Below, in pieces: positions 58,963-64,000 of a stretch of 64,000 bases of DNA. Within the stretch, counting starts at the first letter, position 1, and each line of letters starts with the position of its first letter. The stretch covers positions 1 to 64,000 of the forward strand of contig JAZRWI010000023.1 in assembly GCA_045599645.1 (NCBI GenBank), written 5' to 3'. The position numbers and the translations under genes were made by a program. Origin of the DNA: RUG334 sp045599645. Lineage in GTDB: Bacteria > Muiribacteriota > Ozemobacteria > Ozemobacterales > Ozemobacteraceae. The notes beneath the pieces are model-generated. The model was not told the DNA's origin. It did no database searches and was given only the letters and a program-made list of their open reading frames with translations.

Positions 58963-60267
58963 ATGAACCTCGACAGAATAATAAAATCATTCTTTTCACT
59001 TTCAGCTATCACATTATTGTCTAGAATTAGCGGTTTTGTAAAGGTGGCTGGTTTTGCTTGTATATTCGGGCGTGATTCATATGCTGATGTTTTACTTTCT
59101 GTTATGATTCTGCCTGATCTTGTTTATAAGTTTCTGAGTGAAGGTTTGGTTTCTGGAGCTGCTGTCCCGATTTTTGTAAAATACAAAGATGATAATGAAA
59201 CTTTAAATAAGGCTTTTTGGAGCATATTCTGGATAACTGCTATTGTAGGCGTTGTTATTAGTATTATTCTGGCGTTGGGAACTAATCCTATTTGCGCATT
59301 AATAATGCCAAATGTTGATCCAAACTATGATTCCTCTCTCAAAGAAATGTGGCTGGTTTTAATCCCATATTTTACTCTAGGATTGCTTGGGGGAGTCCAG
59401 TCTTCCTTATTAAATGCAAAACTGAGCTTTGCAAAACCTGCCGTAGGTTCCATTATAGTAAATTTCACAATTATTCTATCTCTTCCATTTGTCGCAATTT
59501 ATGGCTTTGAAATAATAGCCGCTGCAAATACTGTCGGTGCTCTCATTCAATGTCTTTGGCTGGCTTTGCTGATACGATGGGATATGACAATGGATGTCAG
59601 CATAAGAAACTGTCGGGTGTGGGATAGTAAAATTGTTGCTGATTTCCTCAAGGCCTCGGCTCCTGTTGCTGCATGGATTTCTTTATTGCCTTTGATTCCT
59701 GTTTATGAACGCCATTTATTGTCTGCTGATAATGGTGCTATTGCTGCTTTGAACTATACTGAAAAGCTTTTTAATCTTCCATTAGGTATTGTTTCTATCA
59801 GTCTTGCTTACGTAATTCTGCCAAATCTAAGTGGTTTGAAGGGTAAAGAAAGAAAAAGATTTCTTGTGAAAGCACTTGGTATGGCAAGCATAGTTATTGT
59901 GCCTATTGTAGCTATTATGTGGTTCGCTTCCGAGTTTATTGTAAATTTCGTATATATGAGAGGACATTTTTCAGAATCTGATGCAATTGCTGTTGCGAAG
60001 CTTTTTAAAGTATATGGAATAGCTCTTTTACCTGTATCTTTGAACATGGTTCTTAATAGGGGCTTTTTTGCTGCCAATAACTATGTAATACCTTTTGTTG
60101 CCGGGCTCGCAGCATCTTTGCTTCAACTGTATGCATGTAATGTTGCTGTTTCACAGTCTGGTATGGTAGGGGTAGCTATTGCTGCTATTTCCGCTGGATT
60201 CCTTCAACTTGTCATCCTGCTTCTCTTCTCATTCCTGGGTAAAAAAAATAAATCAAATAAAAAATAA
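58963..60267 (+). CDS. murJ: Lipid II flippase MurJ
   Basis: 434 residues, all membrane helices. The start (F-F-S-L-S-A-I-T-L-L-S-R-I-S-G-F-V-K) is typical of MurJ/MviN, with SRxxGxxR in the variant form S-R-I-S-G-F-V-K. Length is below the roughly 510 residues of E. coli; the C-terminal two helices of the 14-helix form appear missing, as in several lineages. It flips lipid II for peptidoglycan synthesis. The gene is monocistronic, with a terminator overlapping its stop. Confidence 0.95.
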   Translation: MNLDRIIKSFFSLSAITLLSRISGFVKVAGFACIFGRDSYADVLLSVMILPDLVYKFLSEGLVSGAAVPIFVKYKDDNETLNKAFWSIFWITAIVGVVISIILALGTNPICALIMPNVDPNYDSSLKEMWLVLIPYFTLGLLGGVQSSLLNAKLSFAKPAVGSIIVNFTIILSLPFVAIYGFEIIAAANTVGALIQCLWLALLIRWDMTMDVSIRNCRVWDSKIVADFLKASAPVAAWISLLPLIPVYERHLLSADNGAIAALNYTEKLFNLPLGIVSISLAYVILPNLSGLKGKERKRFLVKALGMASIVIVPIVAIMWFASEFIVNFVYMRGHFSESDAIAVAKLFKVYGIALLPVSLNMVLNRGFFAANNYVIPFVAGLAASLLQLYACNVAVSQSGMVGVAIAAISAGFLQLVILLLFSFLGKKNKSNKK

Positions 60268-60300
60268 CCCCTTTCTGAATGAAAGGAGTTATTTTTTATT
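60261..60300. terminator. Bidirectional terminator between murJ and the glycosyltransferase
   Basis: AAAATAACCCCTTTC and GAAAGGAGTTATTTT form a stem with one mismatch around TGAAT, with T runs on both strands. It ends both convergent genes. Confidence 0.85.
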
Positions 60301-60314
60301 TACCATATTTCAAG

Positions 60315-61700
60315 TCAATACTGTTCCTTGGGCTTTGGAACAATTAGCTTTGCCAGTTCTTCCCAGGTTAATGTATTCTTGAAGGAAGCTGCTACGCCGC
60401 CTTTTCGGCCTCTTAATGTGTCTTTTGCATTGAAGGCCTTTCTCATTGTATAAGCAAGTGACTGGGCATCAAGCTTTCTGACCTTCATTGCTGGTGAATC
60501 TGCGTAGAGTTCACCTTTTCCTATTTCAACCTGATTGGTTTTTACTGGAATTACAGTATTCATTGGAAGATTGGCTATAGATGCCAAGTAATCAGCACCT
60601 ATTACATGAAGCCCACAAGCAACGGCTTCTCTGACGTTAATTGCTGAGTTGAATGCTACATTGCCAGCTACATAAACATCTGCTGAAGCTAATAAACCGG
60701 CGTAGTCATTGTCGGCCATAAGGTGGTCTATTATTGTAACCTTGGCAAACATTGAATTTAAGGCACCGAGCTTTTTACGGAAGTCAGCTATTTCATACGA
60801 GAAATCCTTTTTGGCTTTGGGCAGGTGGGTTAGCTTTATGATGAGCTCTACCTTTTCTTCTGCTTTGAATTCTTTGATGTAAGCAAAAAGAATGTCTTCA
60901 AGACCCTTGCGGTTCAATGGATTACCGGAAGTTATTATTCTGAAATAACCCTTTTTATTTTGGTATTCTTCTGGACAGACAGCCTGAGCGTTGAAATACT
61001 TGGTTTTTACAGGTATTGGGACTATTTTTATGCTCTGTGGCTTGATTCCAGCTTTTCTACATGCCTGAGCGTGCTTGTCAGATGGAACTATTACCAGACC
61101 GGCTCTTTGAAGTCTTCTTAACTGAGAGACGTCTTCATTCATTGGGTCAAATGATGCAACCCATGAATCCTGTGGCCCTACATGTTCCTGACTGAAATTA
61201 TAGATAGATGAAACATAGCATCTTGATTTGGCTTGTGGCGGAAGTTCAAGACCCTTTGCTGCATCTTCTGGCATTGGAAGGTCTTTTATCCAGCCATAGG
61301 AGCGTCTTTCAGAACCAGAAAAGAACAGGTGCTGTTCTCTGCCACATTGCAAAATAGCTGTACCTACACGGCCAGTGAAGGTTGGAGAACGGAAATTGGC
61401 AATTACACAAACGTCAGCTGGCTTTATTGACTTGCCACCTTTATGCTTGCCACCATAAGCGGTTTCATTGCGGCGATTCATCTTTTCAAAGTTCTTGAAT
61501 TTGCCGTAATCCTGATCTTCTCCATTTTCATCAAAATCGTCATCTATATCATCATAGTCATTGTGATGTCTGTGATGAGGCTGAAAATGAGGCCTTTCAT
61601 GGTTGTTCTCGAATTTTCTGAAGCCTTTATTAGCAACCAAGGGCTTGCTCTGATGCTTGAATTTATTGTTAAACGGTTTGTGTTCCTGCGAATCCTTCAT
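60315..61700 (-). CDS. Family 4-type glycosyltransferase with disordered N-terminal extension
   Basis: 461 residues. The GT-B core (about 95-461) shows V-I-V-P-S-D-K-H-A-Q-A-C, G-N-P-L-N-R-K-G-L-E-D-I, then a donor-site region containing N-V-R-E-A-V-A-C-G-L-H-V-I-G (the E-x7-E region in variant form). The first 95 residues are a His-, Lys-, Asn- and Asp-rich low-complexity stretch (HHRHHNDYDDIDDDFDENGE) unlike the family. ATG overlaps the PHP-gene stop (TAATG). Substrate unknown. Confidence 0.88.
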   Translation of the reverse strand: MKDSQEHKPFNNKFKHQSKPLVANKGFRKFENNHERPHFQPHHRHHNDYDDIDDDFDENGEDQDYGKFKNFEKMNRRNETAYGGKHKGGKSIKPADVCVIANFRSPTFTGRVGTAILQCGREQHLFFSGSERRSYGWIKDLPMPEDAAKGLELPPQAKSRCYVSSIYNFSQEHVGPQDSWVASFDPMNEDVSQLRRLQRAGLVIVPSDKHAQACRKAGIKPQSIKIVPIPVKTKYFNAQAVCPEEYQNKKGYFRIITSGNPLNRKGLEDILFAYIKEFKAEEKVELIIKLTHLPKAKKDFSYEIADFRKKLGALNSMFAKVTIIDHLMADNDYAGLLASADVYVAGNVAFNSAINVREAVACGLHVIGADYLASIANLPMNTVIPVKTNQVEIGKGELYADSPAMKVRKLDAQSLAYTMRKAFNAKDTLRGRKGGVAASFKNTLTWEELAKLIVPKPKEQY

Positions 61701-62563
61701 TAGAAGCTTATCCCCCTTTTTGCTGCATGTTCTAGTAATTCTTGGAATTGTTTACTGTCTAATCCGCCTTGGCCAAGTCGGCCAATGTGTTTTTCAAATT
61801 CACCATGATAGTCACTGCCACCTGTGCATGCAATGCCTTTTTCTGTGGCTATTTCATAGAACTTCCTTACATCGCGGTTTTCGTGTTCCACATAAAAAAC
61901 TTCAATGCCATCCCAGGGTAAATCTTTAATGCCTCTCCAGGTTTCTTCCCAATGCGGAATCAAACCAGGATGTGCCAGCACTGCAATGCCGCCGGCGTCA
62001 TGAATAGCTTCTATTGCTACATTGAAATTTATATAGTCCTTGGGCACGTAGCATGGGCAGCCGGAACATAAATATTTTTTAAATGCTTCATCAAAGGTTT
62101 TGATGTAGCCTTTGTTTTCCAAATAATGAGCTAAGTGAGGTCTGCCAAGCACACGATTGGGTTCGCTTTTAAACCAGGCTTCAAGCTCGTCCATATCAAA
62201 GCCTTGCTCGCGAAGCAGATTCAATATTTTAAGAGCTCTTGTATGACGAAGATCACGCTGCTCGTCTAATATTTCTGTCAGTTTTGACTTTTCCGGGGAA
62301 ATGAATAGGCCAAGAACGTGAACTGATTTCTCTTCACCAGGCCAGCCGCAGGAAAGCTCAGTTCCTGAAACTACTTTAATGTTTTTACCTTGGGCAGCAT
62401 TTTGGGCTTCTTTTATGCCGCCAATGGTATCATGGTCAGTCAGGGCCAAGACAGACAAACCTATAGATTCTGCCTTTTCTACTAGTTGAGTGGGAGACAG
62501 TGTGCCATCAGACGCACTGCTATGAGTATGAAGGTCTGCAAAAGCAACAGGTCGCTTTTTCAC
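61700..62563 (-). CDS. PHP-domain phosphoesterase (RNase AM / YciV type)
   Basis: 287 residues with a GTG start behind AAGGA. Metal-binding motifs of the PHP fold are A-D-L-H-T-H-S-S-A-S-D-G-T, A-L-T-D-H-D-T, L-A-H-P-G and T-G-G-S-D-Y-H-G. Homologues such as E. coli YciV (RNase AM) hydrolyse 5' ends of RNA or 3',5'-bisphosphonucleosides. This would fit with nrnA in short-RNA and pAp metabolism, but the two are not in one operon. Confidence 0.9.
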   Translation of the reverse strand: MKKRPVAFADLHTHSSASDGTLSPTQLVEKAESIGLSVLALTDHDTIGGIKEAQNAAQGKNIKVVSGTELSCGWPGEEKSVHVLGLFISPEKSKLTEILDEQRDLRHTRALKILNLLREQGFDMDELEAWFKSEPNRVLGRPHLAHYLENKGYIKTFDEAFKKYLCSGCPCYVPKDYINFNVAIEAIHDAGGIAVLAHPGLIPHWEETWRGIKDLPWDGIEVFYVEHENRDVRKFYEIATEKGIACTGGSDYHGEFEKHIGRLGQGGLDSKQFQELLEHAAKRGISF

Positions 62564-62628
62564 TAAATCATTCCTTTCACTTAGGTCACTCTTTATATTA
62601 TAGTAAATTTTCTAAAACTTCCATAGTT

Positions 62629-62657
62629 TTGACAAAATTATATTATAGCAATATAAT
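62629..62657 (+). promoter_or_regulatory. Perfect sigma70 promoter of the exported protein gene
   Basis: TTGACA (62629-62634), 17-base spacer, TATAAT (62652-62657). This is the full consensus, the only such case in the window. Confidence 0.88.
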
Positions 62658-62751
62658 TTAAGCATCTGATGAGATGGCTAATCCTTGTCAGATTGTGATT
62701 AATAAAGTAAAATCTCCATATAAACAATATTATCCTGAAAAGGAGAAAAAT

Positions 62752-63570
62752 ATGAAAAGATTTCTTACAATAATAGTTCTGCTTGCCGTTCTTTTGATTC
62801 CAGATCTGGCAAGTGCTACAGAACATAATATTCTTCCTCGTTTCCCGGAAATAGTTATTGAAAAAGAATATTCTCAGTATTTTAAGGTTAAAGATTGTCA
62901 GGCTAAGGCTTCCATTGAAGGGGAAATAGCTAAAACTAATCTTGTTGCTGTTCTTACTAATATTGCTGATAAAGAAATTGCTACTTCGGTTAAATTCAGA
63001 ATTCTTTACCCGACCAGTATGAACAGTATATCTATTAAAGTTAATGATAAGAACTTTAAGTATGATTCTGAAAATCCAAGATATAGCTTTTCCTTAAAGC
63101 CAAATGAAGAAATAAAATTTGATATGACTGCAAATGTTTCTGTAAATTACAGCATAGACGCAGTAAGAAAAGCTATTGAACGCATGGAAGAAGCTGAAAA
63201 GCAAGGCTCTGTAAGGAATAAAAGTAAGGCCAAAAACAATGCTAGAGAATTAGGCGAAAGCTTTATGCGTTTATTTAAAAGTAATGATAGATTCGGTAAA
63301 AGATTCCAGATTGGTTTGTTAGTCTCTAAATGGGGACTTTTCCCGGTTGATTTTGAAAAGCTTTCCTTGGAAATCAAGGTTCCGGAAGATTTTACCGTTA
63401 TCAGTTCTTATGAAAGCATATGGCAGGATGTAAAAAAAGACAAAAATACTGCTACATATAGAACAACAGATGTTGATAACTACAATGAAGCTATTTTCCT
63501 TCCTGAAAAAGATAAGGAAGAACAGCTTGCGACAATGGAAATTTTGAAGTCAGACAAGTTCCGCAACTAA
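62752..63570 (+). CDS. Exported protein of unknown function
   Basis: 272 residues from the ATG at 62752, preceded by AAGGAG; the frame extends upstream through the leader. Signal peptide KRFLTIIVLLAVLLIPDLASA. The mature protein looks beta-rich in the first 100 residues (V-A-V-L-T-N-I-A-D-K-E-I-A-T-S-V), then has a helical Lys/Glu-rich segment (I-E-R-M-E-E-A-E-K-Q-G) and a second beta part. The consensus promoter suggests high expression. Not recognised. Confidence 0.85.
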   Translation: MKRFLTIIVLLAVLLIPDLASATEHNILPRFPEIVIEKEYSQYFKVKDCQAKASIEGEIAKTNLVAVLTNIADKEIATSVKFRILYPTSMNSISIKVNDKNFKYDSENPRYSFSLKPNEEIKFDMTANVSVNYSIDAVRKAIERMEEAEKQGSVRNKSKAKNNARELGESFMRLFKSNDRFGKRFQIGLLVSKWGLFPVDFEKLSLEIKVPEDFTVISSYESIWQDVKKDKNTATYRTTDVDNYNEAIFLPEKDKEEQLATMEILKSDKFRN

Positions 63571-63585
63571 TTATAACTGATTACT

Positions 63586-63627
63586 AAAGTAAAACGACCT
63601 GCAATAACAGGCAGGTCGTTTTACTTT
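63586..63627. terminator. Long bidirectional terminator
   Basis: A perfect 17-bp stem, AAAGTAAAACGACCTGC (63586-63602) and GCAGGTCGTTTTACTTT (63611-63627), separated by eight bases, lies between two convergent genes. Confidence 0.9.
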
Positions 63628-63647
63628 ATAAGGCCGCTTCTAATCAT

Positions 63648-64000
63648 TTATGCCGCAGGAATTGTTACTGTAACTGTTGTACCAGCATTATGCTCGCTTT
63701 TTATATCAATGTCGCCATGCATATATTGGGCTATTCTGTAGGCAACAGATAATCCAAGACCAAGACTGTTCCAGATTCTTTTCCTTGTATAGAACGGATT
63801 GAATACATAGTCTATTTCTTCCTGCGCTATACCACAGCCTGTATCTGAAATGGTAATCTTAGCTAGGCGTTTTCCAGAGTCAATAGCTGTAGAGACTGTA
63901 GCCTTGAGCTTCCCACCCTTTGGCATTGCCTGAAATGCGTTGAGAACAATATTATACATGAGCTGTCTGAATTCATTCAATGCCCCGAATATTTCTACTT
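63648..64000 (-). CDS. Sensor histidine kinase, C-terminal ATPase part (5' end outside window)
   Basis: The last 115 or so residues of a histidine kinase. The HATPase motifs are N box N-I-V-L-N-A-F-Q-A-M, G1 D-T-G-C-G-I-A, F box F-N-P-F-Y-T-R-K and G2 G-L-G-L-S-V-A-Y. The frame is open to base 64000; the first Met-like codon (TTG at 63980) is an internal Leu, since upstream residues V-E-I-F-G-A-L-N-E-F continue the family pattern. Style is that of NtrB/AtoS-type kinases. Its response regulator is not in the window. Confidence 0.92.
   Translation of the reverse strand, partial: VEIFGALNEFRQLMYNIVLNAFQAMPKGGKLKATVSTAIDSGKRLAKITISDTGCGIAQEEIDYVFNPFYTRKRIWNSLGLGLSVAYRIAQYMHGDIDIKSEHNAGTTVTVTIPAA

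Noticed and set aside
63978..63980. TTG as the start of a 110-residue ATPase
   Set aside because: The kinase pattern continues upstream in frame to the window edge, so the gene is simply cut by the edge.

Overview
The window comes from an AT-rich bacterial chromosome with dense, co-oriented operons. It carries RecA, Rel, IspG, Fmt, Def, PriA, omega, YicC and RsmA, so it is chromosomal rather than plasmid or phage. Type IV prepilin-like proteins, Cys-Gly-rich lipoproteins, a RemA/YicC/RqcP set and a Rex repressor occur together with many hypothetical secreted proteins. This suggests a deep-branching didermal-type lineage rather than a model phylum; Candidatus Riflebacteria (Ozemobacteria) is my best guess, from gene style only and at low confidence. 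No rRNA is present; one tRNA-Arg(CCU) is.

Layout. 1-850: the right end of an IS66-type element that interrupts a type B carboxylesterase gene. 1.1-7 kb: a small triple-repeat Cys/His protein, a membrane SpoIIE-type phosphatase, recA and anmK. 7-13.7 kb: a minus-strand operon with two sugar-type ABC permeases, a binding protein, NrnA and two exported proteins; no ATPase is present. 13.8-20 kb: a double GATase-like exported protein, a beta-propeller protein, ispG and two prepilins. 20-23.5 kb: TPR protein, tRNA, an exported Cys protein and a two-gene unit with a transglutaminase-elicitor-like protein. 23.6-42.6 kb: three prepilin-type genes, then a 3478-residue lipoprotein of alternating Ig-like modules, convergent with a 1542-residue exported multidomain protein. 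42.8-48.7 kb: def-fmt-rex-STAS-rel-udg. 48.8-56 kb: a 45-residue small gene, then yicC-remA-rpoZ-coaBC-like-priA and rqcP-rsmA-M48 protease, all on the minus strand. 56-64 kb: parvulin foldase, murJ, a glycosyltransferase with a PHP phosphoesterase, an exported protein and the end of a histidine kinase.

The main unexplained structure is non-coding. (a) Two arrays of different short hairpins separated by TTCAC flank the 1542-residue protein gene and share a 28-base identical block. (b) A related mini-hairpin array lies upstream of anmK. (c) Tandem arrays of degenerate heptamers or octamers, in strict register, follow the stop codons of recA and priA, and two more lie inside the coding sequence of a decayed coaBC-like gene. 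Four arrays begin within about ten bases of a stop codon.

Regulation. Many genes have recognisable sigma70-type promoters. A near-perfect Rex operator covers the -10 box of the promoter heading def-fmt-rex, which suggests Rex autoregulation and redox control of formyl-methionine initiation and deformylation. murJ and yicC have a -10 box ending eight bases before ATG, which suggests leaderless mRNAs.
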